This document shows positions 8,866 through 17,318 of a DNA stretch of 48,774 bases, in pieces. The notes below the pieces were generated by a model. It was not told the DNA's origin. It made no database searches and saw only the letters and a program-made list of their open reading frames with translations. The position numbers were made by a program, and so were the translations under genes. The DNA lies in NCBI GenBank assembly GCA_024398815.1, contig JAKSIL010000019.1, forward strand, positions 1 through 48,774, given 5' to 3'. Position 1 is the first letter of the stretch. Each line of letters starts with the position of its first letter. The stretch is from Fibrobacter sp. (lineage in GTDB: Bacteria; Fibrobacterota; Fibrobacteria; Fibrobacterales; Fibrobacteraceae).

Positions 8866-9945
8866 ATGTTAAAAAAGCTATTCTTCTGCCTTTCGATTCT
8901 TGGAATTTTGTTCTTTTTCGGTTGTTCCGGCGACAATATCGTCGAGACGAATTCCGAAGAAATTCCAACTCCGCACCCGGTTGGCCCCGTAAGCCAGTAC
9001 GGACAACTTTTGGCGGGGCATCCCGATGGCTTGGGTCGTATTTACGGTGCGTGCAAGGGCGTTAAATCGGGCGAAGAAGTGCAACTTCGCGGAATGAGCC
9101 TTTATTGGAGCATTCTTCCCAGGGCTACCGATTTTTATACGGAAACGGCGATTACCACGATGGTCCGCGACATGAAAGTCCAGTTGATTCGCTTGGCTAT
9201 TTCTACCCAGGAAAACTGGGGCGGCGATATCTCCGGCTACATTTTGGATCCCGAGGCTCAGCTGGCTTTGATCGATCAGGCCGTGCACGGTGCTGTATTG
9301 AACGATATTTACGTGATTATCGACTGGCATTCGCACATGGCGAACTGGCAGCTGGCAGAAGCGACGGAATTCTTCGAAAAGGTGTCTGCCAAATACGGGA
9401 AACTGGACAATGTCATCTTTGAAGTATTTAATGAACCTATGCAACAATCTTGGGACGATGTGAAGAGCTATGCCGACTCCATTGTAAAGGTTATTCGTAA
9501 AAATTCAGACAATTTAATTCTTGTGGGAACGCCTAACTGGGACCAGAAACCCCATGTGGCTATAGACAACGAGGTGGAAGATTCCCTCCACAATATTGCG
9601 TATACCTTCCATTTCTATGCCAATACACATAGATTGGGCAGTGAAGGTTCCAAGGCGCTTCAGGCAATGAGAGCTGGTCTTTCGGTGTTCGTCAGCGAAT
9701 GGGGCACGGGCAATGCCGATGGCGGTGGAACTCCGGGTGAAATGGCTAATGCGAACTGGCAGCGTTTCCTCGACGAAAATCTTCTTTCGTCGGCGAACTG
9801 GTCCGCCTCGAAAATCAACGAAGGTACGGCGGCATTCCTCGAGGAGTCTGATGAAAATCATCTCGTCTACAGCACGTCGGGGCAGATGGTAAAGGATATC
9901 TTGAGCGCCAATCCCGATAGCTATACGGCTTGCAAAAGCAAGTAG
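8866..9945 (+). CDS. GH5-family endoglucanase (cellulase), lipoprotein
   Basis: Product of 359 residues. The signal peptide ends in a lipobox (FFFGC, Cys20), so the enzyme is probably lipid-anchored at the cell surface or outer membrane. The catalytic domain matches glycoside hydrolase family 5: conserved Arg in QLIRLAI, His155 and His157 in DWHSHMANW, acid/base Glu190 in EVFNEP, His248 in TFHFYA, and nucleophile Glu278 in SEWGT. GH5 enzymes cleave internal beta-1,4 glycosidic bonds of cellulose or related glucans. There is no carbohydrate-binding module, so it is a compact single-domain enzyme. The GGAG ribosome site is well placed, and a terminator follows. Substrate (cellulose, xylan or mannan) cannot be fixed from sequence, though the motif spacing resembles bacterial endoglucanases. 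Confidence 0.93.
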   Translation: MLKKLFFCLSILGILFFFGCSGDNIVETNSEEIPTPHPVGPVSQYGQLLAGHPDGLGRIYGACKGVKSGEEVQLRGMSLYWSILPRATDFYTETAITTMVRDMKVQLIRLAISTQENWGGDISGYILDPEAQLALIDQAVHGAVLNDIYVIIDWHSHMANWQLAEATEFFEKVSAKYGKLDNVIFEVFNEPMQQSWDDVKSYADSIVKVIRKNSDNLILVGTPNWDQKPHVAIDNEVEDSLHNIAYTFHFYANTHRLGSEGSKALQAMRAGLSVFVSEWGTGNADGGGTPGEMANANWQRFLDENLLSSANWSASKINEGTAAFLEESDENHLVYSTSGQMVKDILSANPDSYTACKSK

Positions 9946-9989
9946 AATTTTTTTGCGGGTTGGCGTGCCGCCCTCTTATGGTGAATTTT

Positions 9990-10022
9990 AGCTCCGTCAT
10001 AAATTATTGGCGGAGCTTTTTG
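9990..10022 (+). terminator. Intrinsic terminator after the GH5 gene
   Basis: A 9-bp stem (AGCTCCGTC at 9990-9998, GGCGGAGCT at 10009-10017) with a T run right after it. Confidence 0.8.
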
Positions 10023-10066
10023 CTATTTTAGCGAATGGAAATTTTTTTTGCAAGATAGAGGTTTTT

Positions 10067-11623
10067 ATGTCTGTTGCAATGCAAGATGTTATGAAGCAGT
10101 CCGGCGTGGCCTTTGGCACCAGCGGTGCCCGCGGCCTCGTGAGCGCTATGACCGACCGCGTGTGCTATGTTTATGCTCGCTCCTTTATCAAGTATTGCGA
10201 GGCAAGCTACCAGTGCGACCACACGATTGCGATAGCCGGCGACCTTCGCCCGAGTACGGGTCGCATTTTGCAGTCCCTGGTCCAGGCTGCAAACGATGCC
10301 GGCTGGAAAACGATTTATTGCGGTCGCATTCCGAGTCCGGCGATTGCGCTCTATGGCCTTGATAAGCATTTGGCGACCATCATGGTGACGGGCAGCCACA
10401 TTCCCGCCGATAGGAACGGTATCAAGTTCAACCATCCGAACGGTGAAATTTCGAAGGCCGACGAACAGGGAATTGTTTCGCAGAGCGTCGATTTTGACGA
10501 ATCGCTGTTCGATGCCGACGGCATGCTGAAAAATGCACCGGAGCTTCCTGCTGTCGAATCCGAAGCTGAAGAAAATTACTGCAAGCGCTATCCTGATTTT
10601 TTCGGTAGCGAAGCCTTGCGTGGGCTTACCATCGGAGTGTATCAGCATTCCGCCGTGGGCCGCGATATCGTGGTGCGTGTATTGGAAAGTCTTGGTGCTT
10701 GTGTAAAGCCGTTTGGTCGCAGCGAAACGTTTGTGCCGGTCGATACTGAGGCCATCCGCAAGGAAGACGAAGAACTCGCTCGCGAATTTACGCACAAGGA
10801 TTATGTCGATGCCATTTTCAGCACCGACGGTGACAGCGACCGTCCGCTTTTGGCCGACGATGCCGGCATGTGGCTGCGTGGCGACGTGCTTGGGATTCTT
10901 GCGGCGCAGTCCCTCGGAATCAAGCGTATTGCGACTCCCGTGAGCTGCAATACCTCCCTTGAAAAATCTGGCAGTTTCGAAAAAATTTGCCGTACCCGCA
11001 TTGGCAGCCCGTACGTGATTGCCGGCATGGAAAGTCTTGCCGCCGAGCCCGCCGCATCGGACAATGAAGCTGTGACCGTCGCCGGTTACGAAGCGAACGG
11101 CGGCTTCCTTCTGCAGACGGATTTGGCGCGCGAGGACGCTTCCGGGAACAAACGCGTGCTGAAGGCTTTGCCGACCCGCGACGCCCTCCTGCCAATGATT
11201 GCCGTGATGGTGAAGGTCCGCGAAGAACGCATGTGCGTGGTGGATCTTCTGCGCAAGCTCCCCAAGCGCTTTACCGTGAGCGACCGTCTCAAGGAATTCC
11301 CGACGGACAAGTCCAAGGCGAAGCTCGCCGAAATCCGCGAACAGAAACTCGGTGAAAAGCTTTTCGGCGCCTTGACCGCTGTTCCTTCGAAGTTTGCAAA
11401 ACCCGATGCCCAGGGCAAAATGCCCGCTCCGTTCCAGGGCAAAATCGTCTCGCTCAACGAAGTCGACGGTTACCGCATGGAATTCGATTCCGGCGACATC
11501 GTGCATCTGCGCCCGAGCGGAAACGCTCCGGAATTCCGCTGCTACGTCGAAACCGAGTCCAAGGACCGTTCCGCTGAACTTTTGGCGGCATGTCTCAAGA
11601 TTATGGAAGGCTGGCGCAAGTAA
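10067..11623 (+). CDS. Phosphohexomutase (phosphomannomutase/phosphoglucomutase family)
   Basis: Product of 518 residues. It interconverts hexose 1- and 6-phosphates for nucleotide-sugar and polysaccharide synthesis. The order of motifs is complete: FGTSGARG near 16-23, active-site phosphoserine loop VTGSHIP (Ser110), metal loop Asp254-Gly-Asp256-Ser-Asp258-Arg, sugar-binding YEANGG, and the C-terminal phosphate loop RPSGNAPEFR. The active-site loop reads TGSH rather than the common TASH. The ATG at 10067 has AGAGG ahead of it; an in-frame start at 10007 would precede that site and overlap the terminator. The next gene starts 19 bp downstream with no terminator between, so the two are probably cotranscribed. 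Glucose versus mannose specificity cannot be told. Confidence 0.93.
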   Translation: MSVAMQDVMKQSGVAFGTSGARGLVSAMTDRVCYVYARSFIKYCEASYQCDHTIAIAGDLRPSTGRILQSLVQAANDAGWKTIYCGRIPSPAIALYGLDKHLATIMVTGSHIPADRNGIKFNHPNGEISKADEQGIVSQSVDFDESLFDADGMLKNAPELPAVESEAEENYCKRYPDFFGSEALRGLTIGVYQHSAVGRDIVVRVLESLGACVKPFGRSETFVPVDTEAIRKEDEELAREFTHKDYVDAIFSTDGDSDRPLLADDAGMWLRGDVLGILAAQSLGIKRIATPVSCNTSLEKSGSFEKICRTRIGSPYVIAGMESLAAEPAASDNEAVTVAGYEANGGFLLQTDLAREDASGNKRVLKALPTRDALLPMIAVMVKVREERMCVVDLLRKLPKRFTVSDRLKEFPTDKSKAKLAEIREQKLGEKLFGALTAVPSKFAKPDAQGKMPAPFQGKIVSLNEVDGYRMEFDSGDIVHLRPSGNAPEFRCYVETESKDRSAELLAACLKIMEGWRK

Positions 11624-11642
11624 TTTTTGTATCTTGTTGGAT

Positions 11643-12578
11643 ATGACCGCTAAACTTCTCAAAAGCACAGCCGTCTTTGGCGCCCTTGCCGCAAGTGTTG
11701 CCTTTGCCAATTGGCATGGCAACTACTGGCACAGCGAAGGCGTTACGATGAGCTATTTGGCCATGCACGCATCGGCCCGTACGGCAGCGTTGTCCGGCGC
11801 TGGTGTCGCCACCCCTGTCCGTGCATCAGAAGTTTCGCGCAATCCTCTCGCCACCGCCGCTGCGACTGCACCGGAGTTCGGCGTGAACCAGATTATTTTC
11901 GCCGAAAATACCGCCGACAACTACACTTCCGCGTATTTCGTTTCGCCTATCAACAAGAACCTCGCCTGGTCGGCGGCCCTTGACTTTTTGGGCTACGACG
12001 GCATCGAAGGCCGCGACGAAAACGGTTTCAAGACTTCGGACTACGGCGCTTATTCCTGGAGTTTGCAGGGCGGTTTCGCCTTCCGCGACGAACATTTCCT
12101 TTCGTCTGTGACGGCGCGTTTTGCGACCCAGACCATCGACGACGAAACCGGTTTTGCTTTTTTGGGCGATATCGGCGGCGCCTACCGCGTCAACAAGTAT
12201 TTCTCTTTTGGTGCGACTCTCACCAATGCGGGCTACGCCACCGAATTTGCCGATGAACGCGAGACCGCCCCCATGGCGCTCCAGGCGGGCGTTACCGGTT
12301 TTGTGCCTATTGTCGATCGCTGGGCTTTGCGCCTTTCCGTCGATACTTACCGCAGGGCCAATACCGATGAGCACTTCTTGTTTGGCGGAGAAGTCTTGTA
12401 TGCCGAGACCTTGGCTTTCCGCATGGGCTATGCCTTGCGCCCTGATTTCGATACCGAGTCCGGGCTCAGTTGCGGTCTAGGCCTTGTTTTTGGCATGGTC
12501 GTGTTTGACTACGGCTACGCTCCCAGGCCGGCCCTGAACGGCGGAAACCACCACATTTCGCTTGGGTTGCAGTTCTAG
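11643..12578 (+). CDS. PorV/PorQ-like outer-membrane barrel protein
   Basis: Product of 311 residues. The signal peptide ends near residue 22 (SVAFA). After it, YLAMHASARTAALSGAGVA and SRNPLATA resemble the start of PorV/PorQ or UPF0164-type barrels, where a small-residue loop precedes the Asn-Pro turn. The rest alternates in beta-strand fashion and ends HHISLGLQF with a terminal Phe. PorV-type proteins assist type IX secretion in related phyla; that role here is only a suggestion. The start is the ATG at 11643, giving a clean signal peptide. It is likely cotranscribed with the phosphohexomutase and convergent with the sigma-54 activator, 24 bp apart. Confidence 0.8.
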   Translation: MTAKLLKSTAVFGALAASVAFANWHGNYWHSEGVTMSYLAMHASARTAALSGAGVATPVRASEVSRNPLATAAATAPEFGVNQIIFAENTADNYTSAYFVSPINKNLAWSAALDFLGYDGIEGRDENGFKTSDYGAYSWSLQGGFAFRDEHFLSSVTARFATQTIDDETGFAFLGDIGGAYRVNKYFSFGATLTNAGYATEFADERETAPMALQAGVTGFVPIVDRWALRLSVDTYRRANTDEHFLFGGEVLYAETLAFRMGYALRPDFDTESGLSCGLGLVFGMVVFDYGYAPRPALNGGNHHISLGLQF

Positions 12579-12602
12579 CGGAAAGCGTTTTCTGCAGATG
12601 GC

Positions 12603-13493
12603 TTATACGGCGATTCTTTTGCAAAGGGTCGCCTTTTTTATTTGGTAGTAAAGGCTTCCGCGGCTTATTCCCAGCGATTTTGCGGCTTGCAGCTTGTTTC
12701 CGTTGTATTTGTGCAGGGCTTCTCCGATATCGTCCCATCCCGGTTTTGGAATGTATTCGTGTACACAGCTGCTTTTGTATTCGTCGGCCAGGATTTCAGC
12801 CAGGTTGATTTTGTGGTGGACGAGCAGAGCGTAGCGTTCGAGAACGTTTTTCAGCTGACGTATGTTGCCTGGCCATTTGTACGACTGGAGCTTTTCCAGG
12901 TCGGATTTCGATAGGGGGGCGGCTCCATACAGGTTTGCGTTTTGCAGGATGCCTTTCCAGACGTCCTGGGCGATGCTTTCGAAGTCGTTCCTTTCGCGCA
13001 GGGGCGGCAGACGTATGGGGAAGACGTTCAGCCTGAAGAACAGGTCTTCGCGGAATTTTCCTGTCTGGATGTCGGCTTTGAGGTTGCGGTTCGTGGCGCA
13101 AATCAGTCTGAAGTCCACTGGCACGGGCTTCGTCGCCCCAAGCGGAAGGACGGCGCGTTCTTGCAGGATTCGCAGAAGCTTGCATTGGCAGCTGTAGGGG
13201 AGTTCTCCGATTTCGTCCAAAAAGAGGGTTCCGCCGTTTGCGGCCCTTACGACGCCAGTTTTTTCGGAAACGGCTCCCGTGTAGGCCCCCTTGGTGGCGC
13301 CTTCGAGTATGGATTCCATGAGGTTTTCGGCGATGGCTCCGCAGTTGAGCGCGATAAACGGGCCGGATTTACGGTCGCTGGATTGGTGCAAGGTCCGTGC
13401 CGCCACCTCTTTCCCGGCCCCGGATTCGCCGTGTAAAAGGACAGTAATGTTACTGTGTGCAGCAATTTCTATGAGATCGTTAGTGCTTTTCAT
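12603..13493 (-). CDS. Sigma-54-dependent transcriptional activator lacking an N-terminal sensor domain
   Basis: Product of 296 residues. It starts directly at the AAA+ domain: Walker A GESGAGKE (22-29), the sigma-54-contacting loop as GAYTGA (69-74, Tyr for the usual Phe), Walker B TLFLDE (89-94), and FREDLFFRLNVF. A C-terminal Fis-type helix-turn-helix (KYNGNKLQAAKSLGISRGSL) gives DNA binding. Family members hydrolyse ATP to open sigma-54 promoter complexes. Receiver, GAF or PAS domains are absent, so activity may be set by expression level or a partner protein, as in PspF-like activators. It is divergent from aspartate kinase. I found no clear -24/-12 site (TGGCAC-N5-TTGC) nearby. Confidence 0.92.
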   Translation of the reverse strand: MKSTNDLIEIAAHSNITVLLHGESGAGKEVAARTLHQSSDRKSGPFIALNCGAIAENLMESILEGATKGAYTGAVSEKTGVVRAANGGTLFLDEIGELPYSCQCKLLRILQERAVLPLGATKPVPVDFRLICATNRNLKADIQTGKFREDLFFRLNVFPIRLPPLRERNDFESIAQDVWKGILQNANLYGAAPLSKSDLEKLQSYKWPGNIRQLKNVLERYALLVHHKINLAEILADEYKSSCVHEYIPKPGWDDIGEALHKYNGNKLQAAKSLGISRGSLYYQIKKATLCKRIAV

Positions 13494-13561
13494 GTTGCCT
13501 CCACACTATAAACTGATTTTTCCCTTTAATTGTTACCTGTTTTTTGTTATTTTTACGCCCG

Positions 13562-13690
13562 CGCCGAAAATTTTACATTCGGCGTTCACCAAGTGGCTGG
13601 CTAGGTGGGTAGATTTGGGCGGCGCCCCGGGTGGGGTGCGAATCGTGAGGAAAGCGGTTCAGCTTGAAATCGAGAGGCCGGCAGCCCAAA
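13562..13690 (+). promoter_or_regulatory. Structured 5' leader of aspartate kinase (candidate riboswitch)
   Basis: An upstream hairpin (CGCCGAA at 13562-13568, TTCGGCG at 13578-13584) is followed by a possible three-way junction. The outer stem pairs TTTGGGC (13614-13620) with GCCCAAA (13684-13690). Inside are GCGCCCC/GGGGTGC (13622-13639, 4-nt loop) and CGGTTCA/TGAA-A-TCG (13655-13672). Purine-rich joining segments lie between, including GTGAGGAAAG. The 3' strand of the outer stem abuts the AAAGGAAAC ribosome site, so pairing could control translation. It does not match the lysine riboswitch core that often controls lysC. The structure was drawn by eye. Confidence 0.45.
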
Positions 13691-13700
13691 AGGAAACAAA

Positions 13701-15020
13701 ATGTCTAGAATCGTATGTAAGTTCGGTGGCTCTTCCGTCGCCGACGCAGGTCAGTTCAAAAAAATCAAGGCCATTGTCGAAAGCGACAAGAACCGCAAAG
13801 TTATCGTGGTTTCTGCCCCGGGTAAACGCAATCCCAAGGAAACCAAGCTGACCGACCTCCTCTACAGCACCTATGATCTCGCCAGCAAGGGCCTCGACTT
13901 CTCCAGTCCGTGGAACCTCATCCGCTCCCGCTACGACGAAATCTGCAAGGACTTGGGCCTCGACAACAAGCTCGCCGAAGACCTGGACGCTCTTGAAGAC
14001 AAGCTCAAGAACCATCCTGAAACCGTGAGCACGGACTTCCTCGTCAGCCGCGGTGAATTCCTCTGCGCCCGACTCATGGCGAAGTACCTCGGCGCAAACT
14101 TCGTCGACAGCTTCCCGCTCATCACGTTCGACGACAAGTACCGCATCGCCCCGAAGACCTACGACGATATCGCCAAGGCTCTCGGCGACGAAAACCAGCT
14201 TTATGTGCTTCCCGGCTTCTATGGCAGTAACCTTCGCGGCGAAGTGAAGACCTTCAGCCGTGGCGGCTCCGACATCACTGGCGCAATACTTGCAAACGGC
14301 ATCAACGCCCAGAAGTACGAAAACTGGACCGACGTTTCGGGCATGCTCATGGCTGACCCGCGCATCGTCGAAAACCCGATGCCCATCGAATACGTCTCCT
14401 ACCGCGAAATCCGCGAACTCGCCTACTCCGGCGCAAGCGTTCTGCACGACGAATCCATCGCCCCGTGCCGCGCGAAGAAGATTCCTATCAACATCCGCAA
14501 CACGAACCGCCCCGAAGACGCTGGCACCATTATCGGCCCCACTCCGGAAGAAACCAAGCTCCCGATTACGGGTGTCGCCGGCCGCAAGGGCTTCTCCATG
14601 ATTTACATCGAGAAGTCCATGATGAACAAGGAAGTCGGTTTCGGTCGCCGCGTTTTGGCCGTTCTCGAAAGCGAAGGCCTTTCCTACGAACTCTGCCCGA
14701 GCGCTATCGACTCCATGAGCATCGTCGTGGATTCCAAGGCTCTCGACGCCGTGCAGGACGTTGTCCTCGAAGATATCACTCAGCAGATGCGCCCTGACCG
14801 CATCAAGATCTTCCCGGGCATCTCCCTCATCGCAACGGTGGGCCATGGCATGACGAACAAGATTGGTGTGGCTGCAAAGCTCTTCACCGCCCTTGCCGAA
14901 AGCAAGGTGAACGTCCGCATCATCGACCAGGGCTCCTCCCAGATCAACATCATCACCGGTGTTGACGAGGCCGATACCGAGAAGGCCATCAAGGCCATCT
15001 ACGCCGCATTTGTGAAGTAA
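13701..15020 (+). CDS. lysC: Aspartate kinase
   Basis: Product of 439 residues. It phosphorylates aspartate, the first step to lysine, threonine, methionine and diaminopimelate. The amino-acid kinase domain begins with the KFGGSS signature at residues 7-12; conserved VSTDFLVSRGE and TFSRGGSDITG follow. The C-terminal third holds paired ACT regulatory domains (from about residue 290: ITGVAGRKGFSMI and later ISLIATVGHGM), which usually bind lysine or threonine as feedback inhibitors. It is monofunctional, without a fused homoserine dehydrogenase. The ATG at 13701 has AAAGGAAAC just upstream. The structured leader suggests RNA-level control in addition to allostery. A terminator lies about 200 bp downstream. 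Confidence 0.95.
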   Translation: MSRIVCKFGGSSVADAGQFKKIKAIVESDKNRKVIVVSAPGKRNPKETKLTDLLYSTYDLASKGLDFSSPWNLIRSRYDEICKDLGLDNKLAEDLDALEDKLKNHPETVSTDFLVSRGEFLCARLMAKYLGANFVDSFPLITFDDKYRIAPKTYDDIAKALGDENQLYVLPGFYGSNLRGEVKTFSRGGSDITGAILANGINAQKYENWTDVSGMLMADPRIVENPMPIEYVSYREIRELAYSGASVLHDESIAPCRAKKIPINIRNTNRPEDAGTIIGPTPEETKLPITGVAGRKGFSMIYIEKSMMNKEVGFGRRVLAVLESEGLSYELCPSAIDSMSIVVDSKALDAVQDVVLEDITQQMRPDRIKIFPGISLIATVGHGMTNKIGVAAKLFTALAESKVNVRIIDQGSSQINIITGVDEADTEKAIKAIYAAFVK

Positions 15021-15224
15021 CAATCCGCTTTGCGAATTGTCATCCCCGCGGAAATCCTAGCTTTCATCTCCAGAAGGCTGGAATTCCCGTAATACGGATC
15101 CTGCTGAAGGCTTTGAGTGGGGCGCGGAAATGCGCTGAAAAGCGCCGAAAAGCGCCGGCCGCCGGCGGAACTGCGTTGAAAATGCGCCGGCCGCAAGCCG
15201 ATTCTCTCAGCGTCGTGAATTGTT

Positions 15225-15249
15225 ATCCCCGCGAAAGCGGGGATTTTTG
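15225..15249 (+). terminator. Intrinsic terminator downstream of lysC
   Basis: Perfect 8-bp stem (ATCCCCGC, GCGGGGAT) closed by a GAAA tetraloop and followed by T residues. Confidence 0.8.
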
Positions 15250-15340
15250 CATGGTATTGCGTCTGTTTTGCCGTTTGAAAAGTGTTTTTTTGCGAAAACT
15301 TGTCACCAAATTGAATTTTAGTGACAAAATATGCATTTTG

Positions 15341-15520
15341 ACGATTCCGAGTCGGTAGCTACAAAGGCGCAGAGCAGGGCCATCGCAGCATCCGTCCGCT
15401 GCGTGAAAGACGCAGAGTAATCTGCGCTTGAGGCGAGAGACGCAAAAGTTCTAGTCGCATTCATGATGCAAATCATCGCTTAAACGAGTAAGCTCCGCGG
15501 CAAATGCTGCGGAGTTTTTT
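15341..15520 (+). ncRNA. Candidate structured small RNA ending in an intrinsic terminator
   Basis: About 180 nt without an open frame, but with clear pairing. CTGCGT-GAAAG-ACGCAG forms a perfect 6-bp hairpin, and its 3' arm can instead pair as GCAGA-GTAA-TCTGC, so two folds compete. It ends in a strong terminator, and the TTGTCAC/GTGACAA palindrome upstream could be an operator. Boundaries are estimates. It does not show the features of tmRNA, SRP RNA or RNase P RNA; a 6S-like RNA of similar length cannot be excluded. Confidence 0.35.
15493..15520 (+). terminator. Intrinsic terminator of the candidate small RNA
   Basis: A 9-bp stem (CTCCGCGGC at 15493-15501, GCTGCGGAG at 15506-15514, one wobble) with an AAAT loop and six T. 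Confidence 0.8.
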
Positions 15521-15737
15521 GATTTGGTGACCACTTTTCAATATTTTGCATTTTTGTGAAACGATTTTCGAATATTTGACGCCGAATGCGACAGTCATTT
15601 TCTACCATTGCATTCATGACCCGGAAAAAGAGAAGATATAGTTACTTTTGCTTTATGGCGGTTTATGCGGAGCCTTCAAAAAGTAGTCCCTTCTGAGATA
15701 TTCCTTAAACTTGAAAAAATTTGGTGGAAAAGTGACG

Positions 15738-16613
15738 ATGACTGAATTTAAAGAAAAAACTGCGCTGAATGTTGGACTGTTCCGCCTTTGCATTGCGGTC
15801 TTCGTAGTCAATTGGATGTCGATCTTTGCATATGGGCTTTTGCAGCACTTTACTTCGACTGAGGAGTTGTTTTCGTATGAGGATCCTTTGTGGGCTGCTG
15901 TGTTGCCTTTAATTCTGATTGCTTTTGTTGTCCTGGCTTTTGTCAAGAAAAGCGCCTTGCTTCTGAAAATAATTTCCGCGCTATGCATCGTCGTCTACAT
16001 TTGCGGGGGCGTTATGCGCTTTTACAATCTTTTTACGATTACATCGCCTTATTACCATTCTATTCATTTGTCTATAACTTGTCTTATTGTCAGAGAGGTT
16101 TTGAAAATCATCTTGAATACAGGTCTCGTAGTTTATGTCGCTGCATTCTTCACTCGTTCCGCATGGCAAGTTGATGAAGAGCAAGAAACGTTGAACTTGC
16201 CCCTGTTTAGAGTCGTCGCCATTGTTTTCGCGGTTTGGGGATTGGGTGGCATGGCTGAGACGATTTTAAAACATCTTGAAATTGTCGCGAACTCTGCGAA
16301 TGCATTTTCCTGGCAAGGAATTTTCTTTTCGCTGCTTTCTTTGACTGCGGGAATTTATGCTCTTGTCAAGAGGAATTCTTTTGTTCTTAAAGTGTATGCG
16401 CTGTTTTGGCTAGTTAACCATTTTGGCGGTTGCATATCCGCGATATCGGAAAGGCTGTCTGACGCTATGCCTTTTGGTTTCATCCTTGTCGACATGTTCT
16501 TGAATTCTGCTATCGTATTTTATATGGCGACATTTTTCATTGAACCTGAAAAGAATAGAATTTATCTGCAAAAATTGAAAAGCCTGTTGCTTAAGTGGAA
16601 GCGTCTCACTTAG
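15738..16613 (+). CDS. Polytopic membrane protein, unknown function
   Basis: Product of 291 residues with about eight hydrophobic segments arranged as two similar halves. Each half begins with an LFR motif (VGLFRLCIAVFVVNW near 10-24, LPLFRVVAIVFAVWG near 155-169) and contains a periplasmic-type loop, suggesting an internal duplication. I recognise no family. The ATG at 15738 is chosen because GGTGGAAA sits 8 nt upstream; a TTG at 15711 in frame would place that site inside the gene. Its DNA is A+T-rich. It is convergent with the phospholipase-D-fold gene, 31 bp apart, with no obvious shared terminator. Confidence 0.78.
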   Translation: MTEFKEKTALNVGLFRLCIAVFVVNWMSIFAYGLLQHFTSTEELFSYEDPLWAAVLPLILIAFVVLAFVKKSALLLKIISALCIVVYICGGVMRFYNLFTITSPYYHSIHLSITCLIVREVLKIILNTGLVVYVAAFFTRSAWQVDEEQETLNLPLFRVVAIVFAVWGLGGMAETILKHLEIVANSANAFSWQGIFFSLLSLTAGIYALVKRNSFVLKVYALFWLVNHFGGCISAISERLSDAMPFGFILVDMFLNSAIVFYMATFFIEPEKNRIYLQKLKSLLLKWKRLT

Positions 16614-16644
16614 AATTTTGCGGCATGTGGCAAGCTGATAGTTG

Positions 16645-17175
16645 TTACTTTATCCTGTCTCCGCAGAATTCCTGCCTGCCGCAGTTCTTGCAGTGCGCGC
16701 CCATCCACAGTGTGTCGAACTGCTCGATGGCGGCTTCTACGATTTGCGGGTCGTTGGTGAGAATCCCCGCTTCAAAATTTCGCTTTAACGCGCTTTTCAT
16801 GCCGATGCCTGCTCCTGTCAAGTTTGCGGAGCCCACATAAACGGTTTCCAAGTCAAAAATCACCATCTTGAAATGTACGCGCGGGCAAAGTACTCGTTCC
16901 AAGTCTGTCGCGAGAATCGGATACCGGTCGAAGTCTTCACGAAAATTCGGGCCGGGTTCTTTTGCATGAACCAGGCGCACGCCGACTCCTTTTTTCAGCA
17001 AGCCCGCGATTTGCCCCAGGAGCGGAATTGCCTCGCCGTTCTGCTTCACGTACAAATCCTTGATGTCGGCGGTGCCTATCCACAGCGTGTCGCGGACTTT
17101 CGCAATCCGCTCGATGACTTCGCTGTAATGCGCTTCGTTTGCGATGTATTTCGTGAAAATTTCTGGCATGTTCAA
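16645..17175 (-). CDS. Phospholipase-D-fold protein with a single HKD motif
   Basis: Product of 176 residues. The catalytic-type motif is His101-x-Lys103-x4-Asp108, followed by GSANLTGAG (115-123), as in phospholipase D, Nuc-type nucleases and PLD-like domains of helicases. Only one HKD motif is present, so activity would need a homodimer, as in the Nuc endonuclease. The C terminus carries His161, Cys162, Cys165 and Cys171 (HCKNCGRQEFC), a possible small metal or iron-sulfur site not typical of the family. The annotated start is the first of two nearby ATG codons (17175 or 17169). No signal peptide. Function on nucleic acid or lipid is undecided. Confidence 0.8.
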   Translation of the reverse strand: MNMPEIFTKYIANEAHYSEVIERIAKVRDTLWIGTADIKDLYVKQNGEAIPLLGQIAGLLKKGVGVRLVHAKEPGPNFREDFDRYPILATDLERVLCPRVHFKMVIFDLETVYVGSANLTGAGIGMKSALKRNFEAGILTNDPQIVEAAIEQFDTLWMGAHCKNCGRQEFCGDRIK

Positions 17176-17318
17176 ATTTCGCGGGCTTTCCTATGGCGTT
17201 TTGCGGGTTTCCTATGGCGTTCTGCGGGCTTCCTATTAATTTTTGCGGCTGTCCTATAAAGAATTCGCAGCCGCCCTATGAAATATAGATTTTTTATCGG
17301 GATTTTTCAGCGACTCTG

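Larger units (their letters stand above)
15021..15737. other. Long intergenic region with terminators and possible small RNA
   Basis: No protein gene is supported. Positions 15021-15220 contain GGCCGCCGGC- and GCGCCGGCCGC-rich, partly self-complementary DNA that may be degenerate repeat. A terminator stands at 15225-15249. A palindrome TTGTCAC-N14-GTGACAA (about 15300-15327) is followed by a candidate RNA gene ending in a second terminator at 15493-15520. The last 200 bp is A+T-rich and should hold the promoter of the membrane protein at 15738. Confidence 0.5.

Noticed and set aside
11701..11760. Sigma-54 promoter-like TGGCA motifs near 11713-11733
   Set aside because: They lie inside a coding region and lack the TTGC element at the required spacing.
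13562..13690. Lysine (L-box) riboswitch
   Set aside because: The conserved L-box core motifs were not found, despite the suitable downstream gene.
13659..15023. A 454-residue minus-strand frame opposite lysC
   Set aside because: Antisense shadow of a strongly biased gene, with no recognisable motifs.
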